Under the pieces are notes generated by a model that worked only from the letters and a program-made list of their open reading frames with translations, was not told the origin of the DNA and did not search any database. Shown piece after piece: positions 14,134-22,576 of a stretch of DNA of 35,473 nucleotides (the first letter of the stretch is position 1; every line of letters starts with the position of its first letter). Origin of the DNA: an uncultured Paraprevotella sp. (GTDB taxonomy: Bacteria; Bacteroidota; Bacteroidia; Bacteroidales; Bacteroidaceae). A program made the translations under genes and the position numbers. The DNA is taken from the NCBI GenBank assembly GCA_900770805.1, contig CAAGLP010000044.1:1-35473 (forward strand), given 5' to 3'.

Positions 14134-15204
14134 TTAATGTTTGGCTTCAAACTCCTGCATGCATGCTACGAGCGCTTGAACATCTTCCAGTTCTACAGCA
14201 TTGTAGAGGCTTGCACGGAAACCGCCTACGCTGCGGTGTCCCTTGATGCCCACCATACCACGTTCGGTGGCAAAGGCCATGAATTCTGCCTCAAGGTCTT
14301 CGTAGCCTTCGTTCATTACGAAGCAGACGTTCATGCGGCTTCTGTCTTCGGTGTCCTGTACTGTGGCGCGGAACATCTTGTTGCGATCAATCTCGCCATA
14401 TAGCAAATCTGCCTTTTCAATGGCGCGACGTTCCATCTCGGCAACACCACCATTCTTCTTTATCCATCTCAGTGTCTGAAGTGCGCAATAGATGGGAACT
14501 GTGGGAGGTGTGTTGAACATAGAACCACCCTTGATGTGTGTGCGATAGTCCAACATTGTGGGAATAGCACGGCTAACTTTGCCAAGAGCCTCGTCCTTTA
14601 CAATGATGAAGGTAACACCTGCCATAGCCAAATTCTTCTGTGCACCACCATAGATCATTGCATACTTGCTGACATTGATGGGACGTGAGAAGATGTCCGA
14701 ACTCATGTCGGCAATCAGGGGTACAGGGCTATCCAAATCACGACGGATTTCGGTACCATAGATTGTGTTGTTGGTTGTGATGTGGAAGTAGTCCGCATCG
14801 GTAGGCACTGTGTAGTGTTTGGGGATGTAGGTGTAGTTGAAGTCTGCGCTTGAAGCTACTTCTACACATTCACCAAAGAGCTTTGCTTCTGCCATAGCCT
14901 TCTTTGCCCATACACCAGTGTTGATGTATGCAGCCTTGTTCTCAAGGAAGTTATATGGAATCATACAGAACTCCAGACTTGCGCCACCACCAAGGAAGAG
15001 TACGCTATAACCCTCAGGGATGTTCAGCAATTCCTTGAACAAGGCTACAGCTTCATCCAATACGGGTTGGAAATTCTTTGCGCGATGGCTCATTTCCATA
15101 AGTGAAAGACCACTGCCATCAAATTCAATACATGCTTTAGAAACTTCCTCCATTACCTCTTTGGGTAACTTGGAGGGACCTGCGTTGAAATTATACTTCT
15201 TCAT
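14134..15204 (-). CDS. serC: phosphoserine aminotransferase
   Basis: SerC converts 3-phosphohydroxypyruvate to O-phosphoserine with glutamate and pyridoxal phosphate, the second step of serine synthesis; it also acts in pyridoxal phosphate synthesis in some bacteria. From ATG 15204 it is 356 residues, starting MKKYNFNAGPSKLPKEVMEE, the standard family opening. Motifs are LEMSHRAKNFQP-like LMEMSHRAKNFQPVLDEA (35-52), FLGGGASLEF (70-79), the cofactor lysine in YGGAQKNLAMAG (Lys190) and, late in the chain, KGHRSVGGFRASLYNAV. An in-frame ATG at 15291 would place translated tRNA-Pro sequence in front and is rejected. It follows the tRNA gene by 46 bases. Confidence 0.96.
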   Translation of the reverse strand: MKKYNFNAGPSKLPKEVMEEVSKACIEFDGSGLSLMEMSHRAKNFQPVLDEAVALFKELLNIPEGYSVLFLGGGASLEFCMIPYNFLENKAAYINTGVWAKKAMAEAKLFGECVEVASSADFNYTYIPKHYTVPTDADYFHITTNNTIYGTEIRRDLDSPVPLIADMSSDIFSRPINVSKYAMIYGGAQKNLAMAGVTFIIVKDEALGKVSRAIPTMLDYRTHIKGGSMFNTPPTVPIYCALQTLRWIKKNGGVAEMERRAIEKADLLYGEIDRNKMFRATVQDTEDRSRMNVCFVMNEGYEDLEAEFMAFATERGMVGIKGHRSVGGFRASLYNAVELEDVQALVACMQEFEAKH

Positions 15205-15250
15205 AATCTTATTTAGTATTATTTCAGGTACAATATATAAATAAAAAAAG

Positions 15251-15323
15251 TCGGGGTGACCCGACTCGAACGGGCGACCACCTGGTCCCAAACCAGGTGC
15301 GCTACCAACTGCGCTACACCCCG
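15251..15323 (-). tRNA. tRNA-Pro (UGG)
   Basis: On the minus strand the 73-base gene starts CGGGGTGTAGCGCAGTTGG and ends CACCCCG with discriminator A; CCA is not encoded. All four stems fold: acceptor CGGGGTG/CACCCCG, D-stem, anticodon stem CTGGT/ACCAG with loop TTTGGGA (anticodon TGG), and the T-arm GCCCG-TTCGAGT-CGGGT with a final G-T wobble. A T-run (CTTTTTTT) follows directly and may act as a weak terminator ahead of serC. Confidence 0.96.
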
Positions 15324-15353
15324 ATTGTTTCTCGCTTTCGGCTTAAAACATTG

Positions 15354-15385
15354 CAAAGGTAATGTCTTTTTTCCGTTTATGCAAG
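15354..15385 (-). promoter_or_regulatory. promoter for tRNA-Pro (and perhaps serC operon)
   Basis: On the minus strand CTTG (15382-15385), a 20-base spacer and TACCTTTG (15354-15361) match the Bacteroidetes promoter with one -33 mismatch. The tRNA starts 31 bases downstream. No other promoter motif is visible before serC. Confidence 0.65.
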
Positions 15386-15403
15386 TAAAATAATGGAAAA
15401 ATG

Positions 15404-15976
15404 TTAAAAAAGTATCAATCCTGCTATACCGCACATACAGATGAGTAGTATGGGATGAAGCTTGTAAACCTGTTGGCCGATGAACACAAAGGCGAATAAT
15501 CCCAAACTTATCCAGAACTGCCATGGATTGGTGCTTGGACTACCGAAGTTCTCCGGTGTGCAGAGTAGTAGGGCTGCTGCGGCAATAAGACCCACTACAG
15601 CGGGACGTAGCCCTGCGAAAATGCTTTCCACGATGGGATGTGACTTATAGCGGAGCAGGAATCGGCTGATGATAATCATCAGTACGAATGTGGGCAGTAC
15701 CAAGGCAAAGGTAGCCAGAACAGAACCCAAAAGGCCGGCCCATTCCGGATAACCGGCATTTACAACGGCAGTATAACCTGCGTAGGTGGCAGAATTAATG
15801 CCTATAGGACCAGGGGTCATCTGGCTTATTGCCACCATGTCGGTGAACTCTGACATTGTCATCCAGCCATGGCGTGTAACCACTTCAGCCTGTATCATAG
15901 ACAGCATGGAGTAGCCTCCACCGAAACCAAGCAAACCTATTTGGAAGAAGGTTATGAATAGTAGCAGGAATATCAT
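15404..15976 (-). CDS. chrA: chromate transporter, short-chain partner 2
   Basis: The 190-residue membrane protein belongs to the CHR family. It starts MIFLLLFITFFQIGLLGFGGGYSMLSMIQ and contains MVAISQMTPGPIGINSATYAGY (47-68) and the downstream SIFAGLRPAVVGLIAAAALL, all family landmarks with about five or six helices. Short-chain CHR genes come in tandem pairs whose two proteins together equal one long ChrA, and the partner lies 55 bases upstream. Long ChrA expels chromate. The natural substrate of short pairs in gut-type anaerobes is unclear, so chromate should be read as a family name. The pair is not a frameshifted single gene, because each half has its own family opening. Confidence 0.9.
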   Translation of the reverse strand: MIFLLLFITFFQIGLLGFGGGYSMLSMIQAEVVTRHGWMTMSEFTDMVAISQMTPGPIGINSATYAGYTAVVNAGYPEWAGLLGSVLATFALVLPTFVLMIIISRFLLRYKSHPIVESIFAGLRPAVVGLIAAAALLLCTPENFGSPSTNPWQFWISLGLFAFVFIGQQVYKLHPILLICMCGIAGLILF

Positions 15977-16031
15977 CTTTCTTTTTGTCTGACGCTACAT
16001 GTAACGTCTCGGTAAGTGATTTCTAATGTTT

Positions 16032-16556
16032 TTATTTTATTAGTTGTCCGTAGGTGTATCCGCCCAATGCCGCTAACAATATAACGTATACAGGACTGAA
16101 TCCAAGCATCCAGATGCCTATAGCTGCCACAACGGGAATCCATACATTATATATATTTATCTTGGCTGTGCGTGCCATCTTGAAAACAGGGACAGCTATC
16201 AGTGCTGCTACGGCAGGGCGTATACCACGGAAGATGCTTTCTACGACGGGATTTTCACGGTATTGACGGAAAAATGCAGCTATTGCCAGTATGATAAGGA
16301 AGGATGGAAGGGCTGCGCCAATGGCGCACATCAGTGCTCCGGGCAGACGCTTCATCCTGTAGCCAATGAATACGCTTATGTTTATGGCAAAGACACCGGG
16401 GCAAGACTGTGCTACTGCGATGAGGTCCATCAGTTCTTCCTCTGTGGCCCATTGCTTTTCATCCACCACGGTCTGTTTTATGAGGGGAATCATGGCATAG
16501 CCTCCCCCGATAGTGAACAGGCCTATTTTGGCAAAGGTGATGAATAGTTCTAACAT
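16032..16556 (-). CDS. chrA: chromate transporter, short-chain partner 1
   Basis: Read from ATG 16556 the protein is 174 residues and starts MLELFITFAKIGLFTIGGGYAMIPLIKQ, the common CHR opening. It also has LIAVAQSCPGVFAINISVFIGY and SIFRGIRPAVAALIAVPVF. An ATG 24 bases upstream (16580) would add MPLTTKTQ; 16556 is preferred because most relatives begin at the ML helix, and the sequence before it is A-rich as usual in this phylum. It is the upstream half of the split transporter. No TAnnTTTG promoter is visible in front, so it may depend on read-through from purL across the hairpin at 16624. Confidence 0.88.
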   Translation of the reverse strand: MLELFITFAKIGLFTIGGGYAMIPLIKQTVVDEKQWATEEELMDLIAVAQSCPGVFAINISVFIGYRMKRLPGALMCAIGAALPSFLIILAIAAFFRQYRENPVVESIFRGIRPAVAALIAVPVFKMARTAKINIYNVWIPVVAAIGIWMLGFSPVYVILLAALGGYTYGQLIK

Positions 16557-16583
16557 CTGTGTTTTAGTTGTCAATGGCATCTT

Positions 16584-16606
16584 TGGTCCCGATGGTCCCG
16601 ATGGTT
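16584..16606. repeat. short tandem 9-base repeat upstream of chrA pair
   Basis: TGGTCCCGA occurs twice in direct succession (16584-16592, 16593-16601), followed by a partial TGGTT. It lies between the purL hairpin and the first chrA start. It may be replication slippage; no function is evident. Confidence 0.5.
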
Positions 16607-16623
16607 GCTTATACTTTTAGCCA

Positions 16624-16655
16624 TGAGAGAGGGAGATGTTCTTCTCCCTCTCTCA
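16624..16655. terminator. hairpin downstream of purL
   Basis: GAGAGAGGGAGA (16625-16636) and TCTCCCTCTCTC (16643-16654) form a perfect 12-pair stem, 13 with the flanking T-A, and a six-base loop. It lies just after the purL stop. The minus-strand bases after it (ATGGCTAAAAG) are not T-rich, so termination efficiency is uncertain. Confidence 0.6.
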
Positions 16656-16671
16656 CGTACTATTTAATGTT

Positions 16672-19600
16672 TTATTTCTTGATCTTGTTTTCAACCCACT
16701 TACGTGCATTGACAAATGCTTCCAACCATGGAGTGCACTGGTCGTTGAGACGGCGCTCCTCGGGATAGTAGCCACACTGCCATGGGAAGATGGTGCGCTC
16801 GGGATGAGGCATGATAGCCAGATGACGACCATCGCCACTGCAGATAGCAGCTACGTCGTAGTCCGAACCATTGGGGTTACCAGGATAACCAGTGTAGCTG
16901 AACTTGGCAACTACATTGTACTCACTTTCAGCCTTAGGCAAGCGGAACTTGCCTTCGCCATGAGCTACCCAAGTACCAATCTTGAAGCCGCTCAAAGAAC
17001 CGAACATTACGCTGTTGTTCTCGGGGATAGTCAGTGCAACGAAGGTGCTCTCGAACTTGTGGCTATCATTATGCAGCATCTGTGCAGTCTCCTTACGATA
17101 TTGACTCAAACGCTTGCTGTCAAGGATACTCTCGCCAGTGGTGGTATCAAGGCTCTTGTTAACCAAGCCCAACTCTACCATCAACTGACAACCGTTACAT
17201 ACACCCAAACTTAAAGTGTCTTCACGTGCATAGAACTTGTCCAATGCCTCTTTGGCCTTGGGATTGTAGAGGAATGCGCCAGCCCAACCCTTGGCACTAC
17301 CAAGTACGTCACTGTTGGAGAATCCGCCACAGAATGCAATGACATTAACATCCTCAAGTGTCTCGCGACCAGTGATGAGGTCGGTCATTGTAACGTCCTT
17401 TACATCAAAGCCTGCCAACCAGAATGAGTATGCCATTTCGCGCTCACTGTTGGTTCCCTTCTCGCGGATTACCGCAGCACGAATGCCACTCTTCTCTCTA
17501 CGGTCGGGGTTAGCGCCATATTGGCTCAACTTGCCAGTGAAGTCCTTGCCAAATACAGGCTGAACTGGCATGCTCTTGTAATTCTGATAACGCTCTGCAG
17601 CCTTACCATTGAAGCTCTGCTTGCGATCCAGAAGGTATGAGGTCTGATACCAGATGTCGCGATACTGATCAATATCCAGTGCGATGCCGTTGCCAAGGTC
17701 GATGGTGCGCTCTTCGCAAACCTCACCAATCTTGATGTAACCAACACCAGCATCTTCAAGAATCTTCTTGACGCGTGCGCCATTATCATCGCTAACCTGA
17801 ATAACGACACCTGGGTTCTCGGCAAAGAGGACCTTTACAAGTGCGTCCTGAGTGTCGTTTCCACCCTTGAACTTGCTGAGGTCAAGTTTCAAACCACCAG
17901 TTGTGTTTGCAAAGCACATTTCCAACAGACAGGTTGCCAAACCACCGGCACTGATGTCATGGCCGGCCAGGATGAGACCTTCGCTGACCAACTGCTGTAC
18001 TGCCAGGAATGCATCGCGGAAATATTCGGGGTTTTGGACAGTGGGAACATCGCTACCAACCAGGCCCCAGCTTTGATTGAAGGCGCTGCCGCCTAATTTC
18101 AAACTATCGAAACTGAAGTCGATGTGGTACAAACGACTACCATTCCACTTGCCCTTAACTTGCTTCAATACGGGAGATACAATCTTCTTGATGTCGCTAA
18201 CTTCGCCACCAGCACTAACGATAACTGTACCGGGGCTTACAACCTTGTCACCGTTGGGGTACTTCTGAGTCATACTCAGAGAGTCCTTACCAGTGGGAAC
18301 ATTGATTTGCAGTGCACAACAGAAATCGCTCAATGCCTTGACTGCACTGTATAAACGAGCGTCTTCACCCTCTTGTGCACGGCAAGGCCACATCCAGTTG
18401 GCGCTGAGACTGATGCTGTCCATTGCACTTGCATCCTTCTCATCTTCAATGGCTAGAGGCGCCCATACCAAATTGGTCAATGCTTCGGCTACAGCCAAAA
18501 CACTGCCAGCTGCGGGATTGGCCAATGCTGACTGGGGCGCGTGGCCAAGTGCTGTGGCAATACCCTTCTCTCCACGATAGTCAAGTGCTACTGCACCACA
18601 GTCGCTCAAGGGCAATTGCAATTCGCCTTGACACTGCTGACGTGCAACGCGACCGCTTACGCAACGGTCAACCTTGTTTGTTAACCAATCCTTACATGCA
18701 ACGGCCTCAAGGGGAAGGAGATTCTTCAAATATGTCTCAATTTGGGTAGCATCCAAATCCTGTTTGTTGTTGTAGTTGCGTTCAACGGTCTTATCTACCA
18801 TTACGGTCTTGGGAGAAGAACCGAACATCTGCTCAACAGCCAAGTCGAAAGGACGTATACCATCTGCCTGTTCAAAGGTGAAACGGTGGTCACCAGTTGT
18901 TTCACCAACGGTGTACATGGGAGCACGCTCGCGCTCTGCAATGCGACGTACATGTTCAATAGCCTTCTCGTCGATGAGCAGACCCATGCGCTCCTGGCTT
19001 TCGTTAGCAATAATCTCCTTAGCAGAAAGGGTCTTGTCGCCGATTGGCAACTTGTCCATGTGAATAATACCACCACACTCTTCAACCAACTCGCTCAAGC
19101 AGTTTACATGACCTGCAGAACCGTGGTCGTGAATGCTGACGATGGGGTTGTTGTCTTCCTCGCAAAGTGCACGTACAACGTTGTATGTACGCTTCTGCAT
19201 CTCAGGGTTAGCACGCTGTACGGCGTTCAACTCAATGCCACTGCTGTAGCGGCCTGTCTCTACGGAACTTACGCTACCACCACCAAGACCAATACGGTAG
19301 TTCTCACCACCCATAACAACAACCTTGTTGCCGGGTTGTGGCTGACCCTTAAGGCAATCACGCTTTGTGCCGTAGCCTACACCGCCGGCAAGCATAATAA
19401 CCTTGTCATATGCATATCTCTCATCGCTGCCTTCCTCATTGTGCTCAAAGGTAAGTACAGAACCACAAATCAGAGGCTGACCGAATTTGTTACCGAAATC
19501 ACTGGCACCATTGGAAGCCTTAATCAAAATCTGCTCGGGGGTCTGATACAACCATTCACGAACGGGCAGAATCTTTTCCCACTGCTTTAGGCTTGCGTCG

Positions 19601-20517
19601 TGCTCTGCACTTACAGCATCACCCTGCAGACGTGAGTAACTGGTCATGTATACTGCAGTACCTGCAATGGGCATTGAACCAATACCTCCGCCCATACGGT
19701 CACGGATTTCACCACCGCTACCAGTTGAAGCACCATTGAAGGGTTCTACGGTAGTGGGGAAGTTATGTGTCTCGGCTTTGAGTGAGATAACACTCTCCAC
19801 TTCCTTAACCTGATAGTAGTCAGACTCAGCATGAGTGGCGGGAGCAAAGAGTTCTACCTTAGGACCCTGGCTGAATGCTACGTTGTCCTTGTAAGCAGAC
19901 AGGATGCGATTGGGATTCTCCTGAGTGGTCTTCTTGATCATCTGGAAGAGACTGCTCTCCTTTTCTTCACCATCAATTACGAATGTGCCACCGAAAATCT
20001 TGTGACGGCAGTGTTCGCTATTGATCTGAGCAAAGCCAAATACCTCAGAGTCTGTCAAAGGACGACCCAACTGATCTTCTACCTTATGCAGATACTCGAT
20101 TTCCTCTGAGCTTAATGCCAGACCTTCTTGTTCGTTGTATGTATCCAGATCAGTTATCTCCACGATGGGCTGAGGCTCTATGTTCACAAGGAATAGGTCT
20201 TGGTTAAGACCATTCTTATACATGCGTTGTAGCATGGGGTCGAATTCTGCATCCTCGCTCTCCACAGGGAAGTATTCCTCTATGCGTGAGATGCCTTCTA
20301 CGGCCATGTTCTGTGTAATTTCTACAGCGTTGGTGCTCCAAGGAGTAATCATCTCGCGGCGTGGGCCCACAAAGCATCCCTCCAGACAATCTGCGTCCAG
20401 TACTTCGGCCTCTCCATAGAGCCAGCACAACTTTTCAATTTCATCCTTGGTCAGTGCAAGGGCACTCTCCGTAGCGATGATACTTTGCTGCGGAGTTCTA
20501 AAGAAGGTAATTGCCAT
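16672..20517 (-). CDS. purL: phosphoribosylformylglycinamidine synthase (large form)
   Basis: PurL makes formylglycinamidine ribonucleotide from FGAR, glutamine and ATP in purine synthesis. The 1281-residue chain is the single-polypeptide form, close to E. coli PurL (1295). Domain order is an N-terminal PurS-like part, a linker, the two ATP-binding halves and a C-terminal class I glutaminase. Landmarks are FGFAQINSEHCRHKIF, LKAETHNFPTTVEPFNGAS, STGSGGEIRDRMGGG, ISAGGLATCLLEMCF, the nucleophile loop SLGVCNGCQLMVEL and the His/Glu pair in MPHPERTIFP. Every catalytic motif I looked for is present and the frame is open. A near-consensus promoter sits 30 bases upstream, and a hairpin follows the stop. 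Confidence 0.97.
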   Translation of the reverse strand: MAITFFRTPQQSIIATESALALTKDEIEKLCWLYGEAEVLDADCLEGCFVGPRREMITPWSTNAVEITQNMAVEGISRIEEYFPVESEDAEFDPMLQRMYKNGLNQDLFLVNIEPQPIVEITDLDTYNEQEGLALSSEEIEYLHKVEDQLGRPLTDSEVFGFAQINSEHCRHKIFGGTFVIDGEEKESSLFQMIKKTTQENPNRILSAYKDNVAFSQGPKVELFAPATHAESDYYQVKEVESVISLKAETHNFPTTVEPFNGASTGSGGEIRDRMGGGIGSMPIAGTAVYMTSYSRLQGDAVSAEHDASLKQWEKILPVREWLYQTPEQILIKASNGASDFGNKFGQPLICGSVLTFEHNEEGSDERYAYDKVIMLAGGVGYGTKRDCLKGQPQPGNKVVVMGGENYRIGLGGGSVSSVETGRYSSGIELNAVQRANPEMQKRTYNVVRALCEEDNNPIVSIHDHGSAGHVNCLSELVEECGGIIHMDKLPIGDKTLSAKEIIANESQERMGLLIDEKAIEHVRRIAERERAPMYTVGETTGDHRFTFEQADGIRPFDLAVEQMFGSSPKTVMVDKTVERNYNNKQDLDATQIETYLKNLLPLEAVACKDWLTNKVDRCVSGRVARQQCQGELQLPLSDCGAVALDYRGEKGIATALGHAPQSALANPAAGSVLAVAEALTNLVWAPLAIEDEKDASAMDSISLSANWMWPCRAQEGEDARLYSAVKALSDFCCALQINVPTGKDSLSMTQKYPNGDKVVSPGTVIVSAGGEVSDIKKIVSPVLKQVKGKWNGSRLYHIDFSFDSLKLGGSAFNQSWGLVGSDVPTVQNPEYFRDAFLAVQQLVSEGLILAGHDISAGGLATCLLEMCFANTTGGLKLDLSKFKGGNDTQDALVKVLFAENPGVVIQVSDDNGARVKKILEDAGVGYIKIGEVCEERTIDLGNGIALDIDQYRDIWYQTSYLLDRKQSFNGKAAERYQNYKSMPVQPVFGKDFTGKLSQYGANPDRREKSGIRAAVIREKGTNSEREMAYSFWLAGFDVKDVTMTDLITGRETLEDVNVIAFCGGFSNSDVLGSAKGWAGAFLYNPKAKEALDKFYAREDTLSLGVCNGCQLMVELGLVNKSLDTTTGESILDSKRLSQYRKETAQMLHNDSHKFESTFVALTIPENNSVMFGSLSGFKIGTWVAHGEGKFRLPKAESEYNVVAKFSYTGYPGNPNGSDYDVAAICSGDGRHLAIMPHPERTIFPWQCGYYPEERRLNDQCTPWLEAFVNARKWVENKIKK

Positions 20518-20546
20518 ATCTATCTTTATTATTTATAATTGCGGTG

Positions 20547-20578
20547 TAAAGTTACGCTTTTTTTGCCAAAGGGACAAA
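20547..20578 (-). promoter_or_regulatory. promoter for purL
   Basis: On the minus strand TTTG (20575-20578), exactly 20 bases and TAACTTTA (20547-20554) match TTTG-N20-TAnnTTTG with one change at the last base. The purL ATG is 30 bases downstream. No PurR-type operator or purine riboswitch is evident in the short leader. Confidence 0.65.
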
Positions 20579-20601
20579 GAAACGTTTATTATAATTTATT
20601 A

Positions 20602-20619
20602 GAGTCCATTAAATGACTC
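20602..20619 (-). terminator. weak hairpin downstream of the ABC permease operon
   Basis: GAGTCCATT and AAATGACTC pair with one bulge. The minus-strand sequence after it is AT-rich (TAATAAATTATAATAAA). It lies 53 bases after the permease stop and just upstream of the purL promoter. The stem is short, so the call is tentative. Confidence 0.35.
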
Positions 20620-20671
20620 CCGTATTCTAATATAATGTGAGTTCGGTTAATTGCATTCTAACCATCTTTCC

Positions 20672-21889
20672 TTATCTGCAAATCTTTTTAAGCTGCTTGA
20701 TTATCATCCAACGATGGAAGAGAATGAAGGCCAATGCGAAAGCTGTGGTTGCGAACCAAAGGGGGAGGAACGAAGCAAGTTGCATATCGGGAGAGATGAC
20801 GGAAATAAAAGCAAAGAGGTGTGGATAGGCAAGGCTAACTAGTGCTATGGCAATTAGCCACACGATGCCGTCTGCCATGGCAACAAGCGTGGTGTATGGT
20901 CGTGCTATCTGAGGTATGGAATAGCCCATGGAGTAGAGGTTTACGAACTTCTCTTTATTCTTTTCTATTAGCAACAGGATGCTGATGAGTAGGAGCGAGA
21001 ACGCTAGTACGGACACTATGCCGCCTATGCCGATGACAACCCAGAGGATGCCGTTGACGAGGGTTTGAAGTTTAAGGTTCTCGGTATCGCCCTCTATGAG
21101 ATACCCTTTCTGGGCAAGGAAATCAAGAAAGTCGTTCTTACCTTTGTCTGAATTTACTGTAACGATGAGCCTAGATGGTGCTTCGTTGGTGTTGGATGCA
21201 AAGCGGTGGTTAGCCTCCTTCAAGAAGCTTTCTGGCACAAGGATGGTGTTGAGCCTATCAGTATATCCCACTATTCTTGCTTTGTAGGATTGTCTGTGGC
21301 CATTGCCGACGACATTCAACACGATGGGGAAAGCAGAGGTGAGTCCCTCTGCCAGTTGTGGCAGTCCCTTGGTGGCGGCATAACCATAGTTGTAAATATT
21401 AAGATATTTGCGCGGTATGATTACAGGCACGAAAATGCCGTCTACACAGGCATCCCATTCGGATGGAGAGTTAAACTTCACATCAATGAAGCGGTCGGGT
21501 ACAGACTCCATGAATAGATCGGTTGAGATGCCAAGATCGCCCAAAGAGAAACTTCCCCTTATCCTGAAGTTTGCAGAAGAAAACACCCCCACATCGCTAA
21601 CATTGGGATGCTGTTTGAGTTCCTCTATTTCTTTGGTGTGGAATACGGGATTTATCCCCACAAAACTGCTAATGGTTGACAAGGTATTGACTGGTTTGGT
21701 GACCACTACATATCCCTCGGATAGGAGCCCATTCTCTTTTTTGATGAAACGGTCGAAATCCCGATACGCTTGTATGCCTACAAGCACTATGGCACCGCCG
21801 ATGAGGTTGGCGATGACAAATCCTATGGTTTGCCAAATGCTGATGTTCTGCCTGAGTAGTTTGAAAAGCAGTCTTATCCGCTTGCTCAT
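20672..21889 (-). CDS. FtsX-like ABC transporter permease
   Basis: The 405-residue protein has the MacB/FtsX plan of four helices: one near the N-terminus (about 19-40, IGFVIANLIGGAIVLVGI), a large extracytoplasmic domain (about 45-275), then three helices in the C-terminal third. Those include WVVIGIGGIVSVLAFSLLLISILLLI and the coupling segment KNKEKFVNLYSMGYSIPQIAR. Type VII ABC permeases of this kind do not move solutes through a channel. They transmit mechanical force to lipoproteins, cell-wall hydrolases or periplasmic partners. It starts 15 bases after the ABC ATPase gene and shares an operon with a DUF4836 lipoprotein, a plausible partner. Confidence 0.85.
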   Translation of the reverse strand: MSKRIRLLFKLLRQNISIWQTIGFVIANLIGGAIVLVGIQAYRDFDRFIKKENGLLSEGYVVVTKPVNTLSTISSFVGINPVFHTKEIEELKQHPNVSDVGVFSSANFRIRGSFSLGDLGISTDLFMESVPDRFIDVKFNSPSEWDACVDGIFVPVIIPRKYLNIYNYGYAATKGLPQLAEGLTSAFPIVLNVVGNGHRQSYKARIVGYTDRLNTILVPESFLKEANHRFASNTNEAPSRLIVTVNSDKGKNDFLDFLAQKGYLIEGDTENLKLQTLVNGILWVVIGIGGIVSVLAFSLLLISILLLIEKNKEKFVNLYSMGYSIPQIARPYTTLVAMADGIVWLIAIALVSLAYPHLFAFISVISPDMQLASFLPLWFATTAFALAFILFHRWMIIKQLKKICR

Positions 21890-21904
21890 GAAATGTGATA
21901 TGTG

Positions 21905-22564
21905 TTATAGTTTAATTATATTCTCGTATTCGTAGGGAAGTCTGTTGCCTATGGAGGTAACAATCACTCCAGCACCATCCTTCTGTTGCCTCTCTTTGAG
22001 CATGGCGCTCATTATTTCGGCATTGGCCATATCGAGATGACTAATAGGCTCGTCAAGCAGGAAGAAGTCTGCAGGTTGTGCAAGTGTCCTGACAAAAGCC
22101 ACCCTCTGTTGTTGCCCCAACGAGAGGCGTGCACATGGAGTGTCAAGTCTGTTCTGTAGCCCCAACTTAATGAGCATCCGTCTAATCTGCTCTTCGGAGT
22201 AAAAATTGGTAAGCAGACTTTTCAGCATTACATTCTCCACAGCCGTAAGTTCGGGAAACAGGCGATGGTCCTGAAACATCATTGCCAACGACTGACGGCG
22301 TAGTATACATCCATCGTTTTTGCTCTTGCTGATGGTATGGCCTTGTGCATCAAGCAATACTATCTCCCCTTGATAGTCGGAGCGAAGACCGCACAGAAAG
22401 GTGCAGAACGAAGATTTGCCTCTGCCCGAGGCAGCCTCAATCAGATAGGACTTGCCACGATGAAAACAGAGTACCTGTCGCCAAACGTCTGAAGGCCCGC
22501 CCTCTGGCAGCGAGCCAACAAACACGTTTGGTATTACTGAGTTGAAACGAATAGTCTCAATCAT
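21905..22564 (-). CDS. ABC transporter ATPase, atypical motifs
   Basis: The 219-residue nucleotide-binding protein partners with the permease 15 bases downstream. Motifs in order are Walker A AASGRGKSS (44-52), Q-loop MMFQDHRLF (Gln98), signature LSLGQQQR (147-154), Walker B FFLLDEP (167-173) and D-loop SHLD (175-178). Two departures are visible. The first Gly of Walker A is Ala, and the H-loop reads VTSIGN with Ser204 where most ABC ATPases have a His that activates hydrolysis. The Walker B glutamate (Glu172) is kept. The protein resembles LolD/MacB-type ATPases in size. The N-terminus (MIETIRFNSVIPNVF) also departs from the usual opening. Confidence 0.88.
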   Translation of the reverse strand: MIETIRFNSVIPNVFVGSLPEGGPSDVWRQVLCFHRGKSYLIEAASGRGKSSFCTFLCGLRSDYQGEIVLLDAQGHTISKSKNDGCILRRQSLAMMFQDHRLFPELTAVENVMLKSLLTNFYSEEQIRRMLIKLGLQNRLDTPCARLSLGQQQRVAFVRTLAQPADFFLLDEPISHLDMANAEIMSAMLKERQQKDGAGVIVTSIGNRLPYEYENIIKL

Positions 22565-22576
22565 CTATTTTGTTAT

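Noticed and set aside
15205..15291. N-terminal extension of serC
   Set aside because: The extra 29 residues are translated tRNA-Pro sequence (GPGGRPFESGHPD); the family begins at the ATG at 15204.
15404..16580. A single chrA gene broken by a frameshift
   Set aside because: Each half has its own ATG, its own complete CHR motif set and a 55-base gap; tandem short-chain CHR pairs are a known arrangement.
18742..19590. 282-residue antisense frame opposite purL
   Set aside because: purL is intact across this region with all motifs in place; the antisense product looks like low-complexity Thr/Val/Asn sequence from a shadow frame.
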